Part shown: in pieces, positions 1 to 7,950 of the stretch
Layout: each line of letters starts with the position of its first letter
Position numbering within the stretch: position 1 is the first letter of the stretch
Origin: Candidatus Colimorpha onthohippi
GTDB taxonomy: Bacteria; Bacteroidota; Bacteroidia; Bacteroidales; P3
Direction of reading: 5' to 3'
Assembly: GCA_018064565.1 (NCBI GenBank)
Contig: JAGHVA010000052.1
Coordinates: 1-64,000 of the forward strand
DNA: 64,000 bases
Made by a program: the position numbers and the translations under genes
Notes under the pieces: model-generated
The model's input: only the letters and a program-made list of their open reading frames with translations
Database searches by the model: none
What the model was told of the DNA's origin: nothing

Positions 1-52
1 CAAATATACAACTCCTTTTTTCAATACCTATACATTTGAATGTGTGTAAACC

Positions 53-87
53 TTGTTAACGCAATAAAAAAAAAAATCGTATCTTTG
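53..87 (+). promoter_or_regulatory. Bacteroidota-type promoter of the CxC-lipoprotein operon
   Basis: A TATCTTTG box at 80-87 matches the Bacteroidota -7 consensus TAnnTTTG. A TTG at 53-55 lies about 24 bases upstream, near the usual -33 position. The first ATG of the operon follows at 116, giving a leader of about 20-25 bases. Confidence 0.7.
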
Positions 88-115
88 CAACCGCAAAAAT
101 ACCGCATTATATAAT

Positions 116-325
116 ATGAATAAGTTATTGTTATTATTGGGAGTTTGCTTGCTGCTCTGCACCGCTTGCACAAAAGAGAAGACTTGCCGCTGCTCTGTTC
201 CCAACTCCCAAACCACGCATGTGTTTACCATCAAGAAGGGCGATTGCACCAGTATCAACACCTTTGAGTATGACGACGAGACCGCAGCCCACCGCACAGA
301 CTCCGTGTTTTGTGTAGAATACTAA
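116..325 (+). CDS. small Cys-rich lipoprotein A (CRC family)
   Basis: This 69-residue protein has a hydrophobic signal peptide ending in LCTAC, so Cys18 is the likely lipidated residue (-1 Ala, with Cys15 at the -3 position). The mature part is about 50 residues with Cys24 and Cys26 in a CRC motif, Cys44, and Cys66 near the C-terminus (ending FCVEY), enough for two disulfides. The same layout recurs in the genes at 358-612 and 1570-1782, so the three are paralogues. I do not recognise a named family. It opens an operon that continues 32 bp downstream and includes a MauE-thioredoxin protein, which suggests a periplasmic or surface lipoprotein whose cysteines are oxidised or exchanged by that partner. 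The function is inference only. Confidence 0.75.
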   Translation: MNKLLLLLGVCLLLCTACTKEKTCRCSVPNSQTTHVFTIKKGDCTSINTFEYDDETAAHRTDSVFCVEY

Positions 326-357
326 CATGCCACCCTGCCGTTAACTCAAAAAACAAG

Positions 358-612
358 ATGACCATGACCAAAAAAATAATTCCACTCTTAGCGTTGCTTG
401 TTGCGATAATATGTGTATCGTGTGGCAAAGAGAAAAACTGCCGTTGCTCCGTTACCAGCACCGACAAGTATGCCACCGTTACCAGCTCGGAGGTTATCAT
501 CAACGTTGATGGCAATCTCAAATGCAAAAATATAACCTCGGTAGGCGATGAATGGATGTCGCGCGATGGCTACACCTCATCGGACAACCAAGTATCCTGT
601 GACGAATTGTAA
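358..612 (+). CDS. small Cys-rich lipoprotein B (CRC family)
   Basis: From the ATG at 358 this encodes 84 residues (an in-frame ATG at 364 is equally possible; an upstream in-frame ATG at 310 overlaps the previous gene and precedes the signal peptide, so it was rejected). The signal peptide ends in CVSC, with Cys22 as the likely lipidated residue and Cys19 at -3. The mature part carries Cys28 and Cys30 (NCRCSV), Cys56 and Cys81 (ending SCDEL). KEKxCRCSV is shared with the gene at 116. The stop codon overlaps the next start in TAATG, so translation is probably coupled to the MauE-thioredoxin gene. The function is unknown. Confidence 0.75.
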   Translation: MTMTKKIIPLLALLVAIICVSCGKEKNCRCSVTSTDKYATVTSSEVIINVDGNLKCKNITSVGDEWMSRDGYTSSDNQVSCDEL

Positions 613-1544
613 TGCCCAACCATTGCCATATTGGCCACCTGCAACTTGCATCTTTAATTGTACGGCTGTTGGTGGGGTGCTTGTTTGTGGTGTCGGCCAT
701 AGCCAAGTTATGGGGAATTGATTCATTCGAGGTTTACCTCTATTCTTTCGCATTCTTCCCTCTCTCGATCTCCCTTGTAGCTGCCCGAGTTGTTATCGTG
801 GCGGAGTTGCTGTTGGGAATAACTTTCCTCATAGGAGCATGGCAGACCGTTACTTCTGTTGTGGCATCGCTGCTATTGCTCGTATTCAACGTTTTTCTGT
901 GCTACGCACTTATTATCCAACGCCACGACAGCTGTCAGTGTGTTGGGCAGATTGTCAGCATCTCACCTACATGGTCGCTCATCAAAAACAGCGTCTTGCT
1001 GCTTTTCACGTTGTTTCTCACCCGCCATCCACACCACTCCATTCGCCCGCGTTGGTGGATATGGCTACCCGTAAGCGTAGGCGTCACCGCAACTATTTTT
1101 ATACTGTCGGTACCCGACTGCTGGATGTTTGGCAGTAGTCACGAAGCATACAATGCAACCGAGCTCAAGCAACTCTCCGAACCCAACCAGCCGCTCCACC
1201 ATGCCGATATATACCATGGTTCCAAAGTGGTTGTCTTTGCATCCGAACGCTGCCCCTACTGTAGAATGGCACTACAAAAATTGCAGGCCATCGCCACGCG
1301 CCACCATCTCGACCAGCAGCAGTTTGTTGTCATCCTGCCTCAACCCAAACAGCCACTACCTCCCTCCACCAAACCGCAAATTCCTATGCTGCAAGGCATA
1401 CGGTATCATATCCCATCCGACACGTTCAACCACATCACCTATGGCCGACGCCCTATCATATTGCTCATGCACGATGGACACACCGAACACTCCTACCACT
1501 ATCGGAACATCGACGAAAAGCAGATAGCACAATTTTTGCAATAA
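612..1544 (+). CDS. MauE/DoxX-like membrane protein fused to a thioredoxin-like domain
   Basis: This 310-residue protein starts with about four membrane segments (roughly residues 12-32, 55-77, 80-102, 120-137) typical of the MauE/DoxX-like redox-associated membrane family. A Cys pair at 108 and 110 (SCQCVG) matches the CxC(x)G position of that family. A further membrane segment near 149-167 leads to a C-terminal thioredoxin-like domain with CPYC at 214-217 and a plausible cis-Pro at 281 (RRPII). MauE proteins are involved in disulfide formation in methylamine dehydrogenase maturation. This architecture resembles a DsbB/VKOR-plus-Trx fusion that would pass electrons from periplasmic thiols into the membrane. 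It sits between paralogous Cys-rich lipoproteins, which are its obvious candidate substrates (inference). Confidence 0.8.
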   Translation: MPNHCHIGHLQLASLIVRLLVGCLFVVSAIAKLWGIDSFEVYLYSFAFFPLSISLVAARVVIVAELLLGITFLIGAWQTVTSVVASLLLLVFNVFLCYALIIQRHDSCQCVGQIVSISPTWSLIKNSVLLLFTLFLTRHPHHSIRPRWWIWLPVSVGVTATIFILSVPDCWMFGSSHEAYNATELKQLSEPNQPLHHADIYHGSKVVVFASERCPYCRMALQKLQAIATRHHLDQQQFVVILPQPKQPLPPSTKPQIPMLQGIRYHIPSDTFNHITYGRRPIILLMHDGHTEHSYHYRNIDEKQIAQFLQ

Positions 1545-1569
1545 CACACTTCAAAACTGTCTGATTACC

Positions 1570-1782
1570 ATGAAACGCCGTTGGCAACATATCACGTTCC
1601 TGCTAATAATAGTCGTTACACTCCTTGCATGCACATCGTGCCACAAAAATTGCAGATGCTACGGCTTTGACGGCACAGTTACTGACTTTACCCGCGACGA
1701 GGTAAACGACGGCGGAGGTTCTTGTCCAAGCATGATTGCCCAGTACGACATGCGATACTATTCGCTATGCGAATGGGATTGA
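1570..1782 (+). CDS. small Cys-rich lipoprotein C (CRC family)
   Basis: This 70-residue protein starts 25 bp after the MauE-thioredoxin gene. Its signal peptide ends in LLACTSC. Cys24 (-1 Ser, Cys21 at -3) fits the other two family members, although LLAC at Cys21 is also an acceptable lipobox. The mature part has Cys28 and Cys30 (NCRCYG), Cys52 (GSCPS) and Cys67 (ending LCEWD), the same CxC...C...C-near-end plan as the genes at 116 and 358. It closes the operon. The next gene converges from the opposite strand 40 bp later with no clear terminator hairpin between them. Confidence 0.72.
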   Translation: MKRRWQHITFLLIIVVTLLACTSCHKNCRCYGFDGTVTDFTRDEVNDGGGSCPSMIAQYDMRYYSLCEWD

Positions 1783-1822
1783 GCCAATCCCCATACTTAC
1801 AAATAATCAGCAGCCAATGCTA

Positions 1823-4800
1823 TCAGCGAACCACCAATCGATGAGTTCGCACATGCCCATCGGAGGTTCTCAACCGCATCGTGTAAATACCCGACGAATG
1901 GATAGGCGACAGACTGTGTGATCCTTCTGAGACCTGCGTTGACAACACAACACGCCCCTGGACATCGTAGATAGCTACATCAAGAGGGGTACTGCTTGTA
2001 ATGGTAATAGGCATCTGAACCTGTACTGGATTGGGATATACAGCGACAAATGGTGCCATCATCTCGCCTATACCATCCGTATTGCCGATACACACCGAGT
2101 CGCTCTTTACCCAGATGCTGTCTTCGTTGTTGACCAGCACCTCCACTTGGTAACATCCTGCCAAAGTGCTGTGATTTGCATGATAATAGGCATCGCTGGT
2201 AGCTCCCTCTATTATCAACCCGTTACGATACCACCGATAGGCAAAATAAGGCACATAGTCATGATCTTCGCCATCGGGATAATGGTTCACAACCAAGAGA
2301 TTGTTTTCGTACGTCCGCAGTTGAGGCTTGTCATAATCAACAATGGTAAGATAAAGTGTCATCACACTGTCGCAACCTTGAAGCGTCTGAACCGAATCGG
2401 GCGAATGGTAACATCCCGACTGGTAAAACACCGACCCCATCCACCTGTAACTATAGCCCACTACCACATACACGTTGTCATGATACGATGGGTTGACCGT
2501 AAGAGAGACCACCTCCACACTGTCGCAGCCAGCGGCAGTCTGCCCCAACTGATACACAAAAGTGGTTGACTTGCGGTAAACCTGATCATCTATCCACCGA
2601 ATGCTATCGCACACCGTAGTGTCAACATCCAATCGGTACGAGTTGTCAATAATGATATCTGCATGCACTACGCTATCACAACCATACATCGATCGTAACG
2701 CACGTTGCAATCCCATAGTCGTGGTGGTATAAGTACGGTTGTCTATCCACTGGTAACGGTTGCAGGCTTTGATAACCACCGACGTGTCGTGCGATGGATA
2801 CACTTTAATATTCGTATTATGTATGCTGTCGCAACCATCAACGGAAGTATATGGAGTTTGCACTCTCGTGGAGGCGGTATAGTCTGTTCCTTGCCACGTC
2901 AGTGTATCGCATGCCGCTATAGTTGTGTCGTAACGATACACTGGCAGCACGGTAAGATCCAGTATAACCAAGCTGTCGCAACCCGCATGATTTCGCATGC
3001 GATAAGTAGCGGTGCCCGACTGCGCATAGACCATGCCGTGCCATTCAAACGGTCCGCACGACCGAGCGGCGGTGTCGCCCGTTGAATTGCTCGATATAGT
3101 CAACTGCAATATCGTCAAACTGTCGCAACCATATTGGTTTTGCGCCCTCGATGTGTAAGTGCCCGAACTCCTGTATATATTACCATTCCAGATATACTGA
3201 TGACACGCAAATTGCGGGATTGTGGTTGTATCGGTCGGCAAGATTCGTACATTGACCGCTGTGATACTATCGCAGCCATACACTGTAGTATCCGTAACCG
3301 AGAGCAACTGCGACTGCATGATAGTGGTATCATGCCATGTGAAATGGTGACAGCCAGAACTATCGGAAGTATCATGATACGACGGATGTATCGTTAGATG
3401 CAACGTAATCGTAATTCCACAGTCGTTGCTTGAGATAAGCTGTTGATATGTACCACTTTGTGTATAGACACTGTCTGCAAATGTATAGCTATCACATGCC
3501 GATATCGTTGTATCTATCTCGGGTATTAAACTTATGACGAGGTTCAATCGGACAACACTATCGCACCCATAGGCAGAATGCAACGAATCGACAGCAACAG
3601 TCGAAGTGCTGTAACTGTTGCCGTGCCACACATAGTCGTGACATGTGGTTACAGATGTATCTATTTGATAGTTTGGATATATCGCGACCCGATAGGTAAC
3701 AGAACTATCGCACTGCCCCTCGACTGTGCGACCCGCAGACAAGGTAATATCCCGACTCTCGGTTATAGTATTAGTTCCTAAAATGAGTTGCTGGCAGGCT
3801 GGAGTATCAATCACAGTATTTGCAGAATAGTTTACCGTTAGATATAATGTATTGACACTGTCGCACCCCATGTCGGTAATCAACGAATCGTAATACACAC
3901 CCGAGGATTGAAGCACCTGCCCGCACCATGTGTAGCTGTCGCATACCGACTGATTTTCTACAGTTCCGACTACCCCACTGCAATCCACTGGTATCCGCTC
4001 TGTACTGAACCCCAATACATACCATTCATCTTGCTGGAGGACTCTGCGAATATCCGTATATGGGTTGTTTGTTTTGTACGTTCTTGACACCCATACTATT
4101 GTGTCGCCATCGGTTGACCTTTCTGTATATAGATAGCGCATACTCAACGAATCATAGATTGGGTATGATTCAATATCGATAGAGTCGGACATGGGAAAAT
4201 GGGCAGCAGCAAAACATGTATAGTCCAATACCTTGACTGAGATCCAAAACGTTTTGTTTGTCGTTATGTCATAAGGAGTGTCCAACTGAACCGTTTGCAT
4301 ACCTGCCTCTGTAGCTGTATAACGCTGGCTATACACCAACTGCCCCATCACTTGATTGGGATAGCCCCAGCCACCATAACGCAAAGTATTATTCATCAAG
4401 CAGTTCTCGTATATCCGCACTTCAAAATTTCTTCCACAAATTGACCACACATCAACTGTCTTGAAATGAACCTGTGTAACCCTATAACCACTGCAAAAAT
4501 TACCAAATGTCTCTGGGCGGATAATCACTTCGTTGTTGGCAGTTATCTGCTTGTATTCACTCGTAACAACTGCAGAATCCGTGCCATGATAACCCACAGG
4601 GCTTGACGCTCCATTAGGTTGCGAGACAAGCACCGATTGCCGCTGACCGTTATGTTCTATTGTGACGACAGCAGTACGGTCGGCTCCACTATTGTTGCGT
4701 GCGGCACGAATCTTGAGCATCGTAAACAAGCCGCCACCGCTGCCCGTAGTACAACTCAACGACAGCCAACTACCCGTTGACGATGCAGTCCATGCAGAGG

Positions 4801-6001
4801 AGCTCTGACTTGAGCTATGCACACAGATAGTGGCACTATCGCCCCAGCGGGAGAACTCCACGCTGTTGGGTGATACGCTGAATGCAATCTGTGTAGGTTC
4901 GATACCGAAGACAGCCTCATTTCTAAGCGAGAAGTTATTGGTTGCATTAGTACCTACACCACCTCCTTGGGGTACAAGATTGCCTATGGCGAAAAAGCCA
5001 TCATACGAGCCTCCCCAGCCCCAGTTAAAATGATACTTGCCATCACTGGCATATCCATCACACACAAAAGCATGACCCGTACTGACATCGTAACCACTAT
5101 ACAGCACTGGCCTACCAGCATCTAAATCGGCTTGCAGCAACGAATCCCAAACAGACTCGTTATCACTCATACGCTTATACTCACAAGTATTTTTGTACCT
5201 AAAATTCGACTTGAAAGCATTAGCAGCATAAATCATTGGAGCACCACTTTCATTTGGACCATAGTTCATCGACGCACTCACCCCACAATGATACATCAAT
5301 TGCGCTACAGCATCTATCTCTTGCTGAGTGCTACTTGCCTTTAATTCCAACGGCATGTTGTTCCAATCATACGTAGTGTTCTCAAAATCGGCAGAGAGTT
5401 CTCTGTTACCAGCACTCCATGTATAACTATGATTGCCTTGGCCTTGTATGGGCCATTTCCAATAGCGCAACACCTGAGCCATAGCAGTAGCTACGCAACC
5501 CGTGGGACACGTTACATCTCCTACCGATGGACACAGTTGATTATAGCGCGGACGCTGGTTCCAGATAGTTTGAATCAACGGTCCCACGATGACTCTAACT
5601 GGTTCAGAACCATCGCCCGCAAAAACCATATCCCAGGCATCTTGCATATCTTGACCATCATCGGACGCCAATATCTTGGCTATCTGATTGTCATAATCGG
5701 TAATCCACGACAACATGGCATCGGGCAGTGGCAGCTGCACCGATGATGTCAGCGAGTAGCCTAATATCGGCATAATCCTGCTATCTGCCGACACCAATAC
5801 AAAGCCACGCCCTTCATTGCCTACAAACAAATACTGGTGTTTTAACCCTAACTTCGCACCAACCTCTACAAGTTGGACGTCGGGACCTCCTTGCTGCGCA
5901 ACAAAACGAGACGCTTTAAGATAGGCTTGACTTAACGATATAGGCGAGGCCCACATTACCTCAGACAATACCAAAAATAGAACCAATGCAAAACGACGCA
6001 T
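1823..6001 (-). CDS. secreted C10 (streptopain-like) cysteine protease with BACON and 11 Cys repeats, T9SS-sorted
   Basis: From the ATG at 6001 (MRRFALVLF, a signal peptide) this encodes 1392 residues; an in-frame ATG at 6034 would add 11 residues before the signal. Order of parts: an N-terminal Spi-type propeptide (FVLVSADSR...ILGYS); a C10 protease domain with nucleophile Cys169 (CPTGCVATAMAQ) and His310 (TGHAFVCDG, followed by FNWGWGGSYDG); a BACON-like domain near 385-465; a jelly-roll-like stretch; eleven repeats of about 50 residues at about 670-1224, each with C..Y.W near its start and GCDS near its end; and a C-terminal type A T9SS sorting domain (VYPNP...). C10 enzymes such as streptopain and interpain are secreted proteases activated by propeptide removal. 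The repeats probably act as a surface stalk (inference). It begins 47 bp after the end of ddl. Confidence 0.85.
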   Translation of the reverse strand: MRRFALVLFLVLSEVMWASPISLSQAYLKASRFVAQQGGPDVQLVEVGAKLGLKHQYLFVGNEGRGFVLVSADSRIMPILGYSLTSSVQLPLPDAMLSWITDYDNQIAKILASDDGQDMQDAWDMVFAGDGSEPVRVIVGPLIQTIWNQRPRYNQLCPSVGDVTCPTGCVATAMAQVLRYWKWPIQGQGNHSYTWSAGNRELSADFENTTYDWNNMPLELKASSTQQEIDAVAQLMYHCGVSASMNYGPNESGAPMIYAANAFKSNFRYKNTCEYKRMSDNESVWDSLLQADLDAGRPVLYSGYDVSTGHAFVCDGYASDGKYHFNWGWGGSYDGFFAIGNLVPQGGGVGTNATNNFSLRNEAVFGIEPTQIAFSVSPNSVEFSRWGDSATICVHSSSQSSSAWTASSTGSWLSLSCTTGSGGGLFTMLKIRAARNNSGADRTAVVTIEHNGQRQSVLVSQPNGASSPVGYHGTDSAVVTSEYKQITANNEVIIRPETFGNFCSGYRVTQVHFKTVDVWSICGRNFEVRIYENCLMNNTLRYGGWGYPNQVMGQLVYSQRYTATEAGMQTVQLDTPYDITTNKTFWISVKVLDYTCFAAAHFPMSDSIDIESYPIYDSLSMRYLYTERSTDGDTIVWVSRTYKTNNPYTDIRRVLQQDEWYVLGFSTERIPVDCSGVVGTVENQSVCDSYTWCGQVLQSSGVYYDSLITDMGCDSVNTLYLTVNYSANTVIDTPACQQLILGTNTITESRDITLSAGRTVEGQCDSSVTYRVAIYPNYQIDTSVTTCHDYVWHGNSYSTSTVAVDSLHSAYGCDSVVRLNLVISLIPEIDTTISACDSYTFADSVYTQSGTYQQLISSNDCGITITLHLTIHPSYHDTSDSSGCHHFTWHDTTIMQSQLLSVTDTTVYGCDSITAVNVRILPTDTTTIPQFACHQYIWNGNIYRSSGTYTSRAQNQYGCDSLTILQLTISSNSTGDTAARSCGPFEWHGMVYAQSGTATYRMRNHAGCDSLVILDLTVLPVYRYDTTIAACDTLTWQGTDYTASTRVQTPYTSVDGCDSIHNTNIKVYPSHDTSVVIKACNRYQWIDNRTYTTTTMGLQRALRSMYGCDSVVHADIIIDNSYRLDVDTTVCDSIRWIDDQVYRKSTTFVYQLGQTAAGCDSVEVVSLTVNPSYHDNVYVVVGYSYRWMGSVFYQSGCYHSPDSVQTLQGCDSVMTLYLTIVDYDKPQLRTYENNLLVVNHYPDGEDHDYVPYFAYRWYRNGLIIEGATSDAYYHANHSTLAGCYQVEVLVNNEDSIWVKSDSVCIGNTDGIGEMMAPFVAVYPNPVQVQMPITITSSTPLDVAIYDVQGRVVLSTQVSEGSHSLSPIHSSGIYTMRLRTSDGHVRTHRLVVR
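2330..3990 (-). repeat. coding tandem array of 11 Cys-containing about 50-residue repeats
   Basis: Within the C10 protease gene, eleven diverged units of about 150 bp each encode a motif C-x(2-3)-[YFI]-x-W-x-G followed by about 25 residues and then GCDS-x(5-7)-LTI. Units are clearly diverged from one another at the DNA level. One unit (about residue 727) and the last keep only part of the Cys pair. Similar repeats are common in large Bacteroidota surface proteins. Confidence 0.75.
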
Positions 6002-6048
6002 ACCGTATAAATTGTTAAGGATGAATGAAATCAATTCTTTGTTTATTT

Positions 6049-7038
6049 TTAATTACAAGCAGCGCAATCGATAATCATATCGTAAAGCTGTGCGGTGCTG
6101 ATGCCTACCGCTCGGGCCTGCTTGGGCACTATACTCTCGGCACTCTGCCCTGGTATGGTGTTGACCTCAAGAAAGAACAACTCGTTTCGCTCGGTGTCGA
6201 AGATATAGTCAAACCGGACCATACCGCGGCAGTTGAGCATGTCATACAACTGCGCCGACACCTCTTGAATATGGCTGCTTACTGCCTCCTCGACATCAGC
6301 AGGCGTAACCTCATTGCTGAAGCCTTGGTATTTTGCCTCGTAGTCAAAAAACTCATGTCCGCCTGTAGGTATAATCTCGGTAATAGGAAATATCCTCAAT
6401 TCCCCTCTGGAACGAATCACACCACAGTCAAACTCACGGCCCTTGATAAACTGCTCCACCAGCACCGCACTATCCTTCTCCAACGCCCATTGTATGGCAG
6501 GCATCAACTCCTCTCTGCTTTTCACCTTGCTCGTAGCCACACTGCTCCCCCCTGATGCAGGCTTCACAAACAGCGGCAGCCCCAACGCATTAACCAAGGC
6601 ATCCACATCAACCTTTTCGCCCGCCTGAATCATCTTGGATTGAGCCACACTCACCACTCCAAAACTACGCACCACTGGATTGCAATAACCTTTGTTGAAC
6701 GTCAACGCCGAGGTGTAAAAACCACAGGTGGTATAAGGTACCCCCAACATATCCCAATAGCCTTGCAACATGCCGTTCTCACCAGGGGTGCCGTGTATGA
6801 TATTGAACACCACATCAAAACGAACCCTTTGACCATCATCCGTAACCGTGAAATCGTTTTTATCTACCGCACCATGCGTGCCGTCCAGACGCAGCCAGTA
6901 CCACCCCGTTCGGTCAACCACTATCTTATAAACATTATATTTCGACTTATCTAATGAGGCATACACCTGCTCACCACTTGCCATCGACACAACACACTCA
7001 TCCGAATAGCCTCCCATTACCAATGCAACATTTTTCAT
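6049..7038 (-). CDS. ddl: D-alanine--D-alanine ligase
   Basis: This 329-residue ATP-grasp enzyme joins two D-alanines for peptidoglycan precursors in the cytoplasm. Family features are visible: MKNVALVMGGYSDE at the start, HGTPGENGMLQGYWDMLGVP, the ATP-grasp stretch LFVKPASGGSSVATSKV, and FLEVNTIPGQS near the end with the metal-binding Glu/Asn. The length is normal for the Bacteroidales enzyme. It lies 52 bp downstream of the GSCFA gene on the same strand and probably belongs to the same transcript. Confidence 0.93.
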   Translation of the reverse strand: MKNVALVMGGYSDECVVSMASGEQVYASLDKSKYNVYKIVVDRTGWYWLRLDGTHGAVDKNDFTVTDDGQRVRFDVVFNIIHGTPGENGMLQGYWDMLGVPYTTCGFYTSALTFNKGYCNPVVRSFGVVSVAQSKMIQAGEKVDVDALVNALGLPLFVKPASGGSSVATSKVKSREELMPAIQWALEKDSAVLVEQFIKGREFDCGVIRSRGELRIFPITEIIPTGGHEFFDYEAKYQGFSNEVTPADVEEAVSSHIQEVSAQLYDMLNCRGMVRFDYIFDTERNELFFLEVNTIPGQSAESIVPKQARAVGISTAQLYDMIIDCAACN

Positions 7039-7090
7039 GATAAATAATTCAATATTGTTGATAGATATTTATAGTTTTTTTTGTGTACAA

Positions 7091-7948
7091 CTACTGATTT
7101 GTAATTGGTCGATGCTGACTATGCCTCCATCGTTTTTCGTTCTCTAACAACAGTCGGCGCGTACTATCATCACAAAACATATCTTGAAACCGTTCATAGA
7201 TAATATCCACCGCCACATCGTTGGGGTGCAGCATATCTCGGTCATAAAACCGGTAGTCGCGCAACTCGTCCTGCATAATCTCATAGGCTGGAAAATAGGT
7301 GACTGAAGACTCCGACGACTGCAGATATTCGTTGACAGCCAACAGCAACGTAGCTTTGCTTATCTGATTGCCATGAGCAGTATCCGCTAAATGACGGATT
7401 GGACTCACCGTCAAGACCAGTTTGCGCCCCTTGAGCGGCAACGAACGCAAGGCTTCTACACAGCTATCCACCGACAAGAGTTGGCGCAAAAAGCAAGCAG
7501 CAGGCAGTTTATGACAATTCGCCACCACTCGCTGACTATCCACCAAAAAATAGGCATACGCTGTGCCCAAGGTAAGCACTACGGTGTCGCACTGCTGCCA
7601 AAAAGCATAAGCCTCACGTAAAGCATCATTGCACACATCTATACACTGACGCTTGTCGGAATTGGAGAACCGAGTATGATGATACCACGAATGCCACAAC
7701 CCATCGCACTGTACCAAATCGTCCTCTAATACCTCCTGACAAGTATCTATGCGCCTTAGGCTATCGGCTATTGAAAGTGGGTTATACAGCGTCCCAAAAG
7801 GATTGCGCAACACATCAAAACCACCCTGCTGCAAACGAAGTCCAATGGCATCGGTAAAGCAAGAGCCCACCATCATCACATGCTGCGCATGTGATACCTC
7901 AAACGGTGCCTTTACAACCGATACTGCCGTGGATAATTTTATGGCCAT
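7091..7948 (-). CDS. GSCFA-domain protein (SGNH-hydrolase-like)
   Basis: This 285-residue protein carries the diagnostic motif GSCFTDAIG with Cys30, followed by NPFGTLYNP, which defines the GSCFA family common in Bacteroidota. Later motifs fit an SGNH-like hydrolase: TLGTAYAYF, VSPIRHLADT and the C-terminal DxxH (DMLHPND). No signal peptide is present, so it should be cytoplasmic. The substrate is unknown. It sits between dnaE (2 bp upstream) and ddl. Confidence 0.85.
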   Translation of the reverse strand: MAIKLSTAVSVVKAPFEVSHAQHVMMVGSCFTDAIGLRLQQGGFDVLRNPFGTLYNPLSIADSLRRIDTCQEVLEDDLVQCDGLWHSWYHHTRFSNSDKRQCIDVCNDALREAYAFWQQCDTVVLTLGTAYAYFLVDSQRVVANCHKLPAACFLRQLLSVDSCVEALRSLPLKGRKLVLTVSPIRHLADTAHGNQISKATLLLAVNEYLQSSESSVTYFPAYEIMQDELRDYRFYDRDMLHPNDVAVDIIYERFQDMFCDDSTRRLLLENEKRWRHSQHRPITNQ

Positions 7949-7950
7949 CG

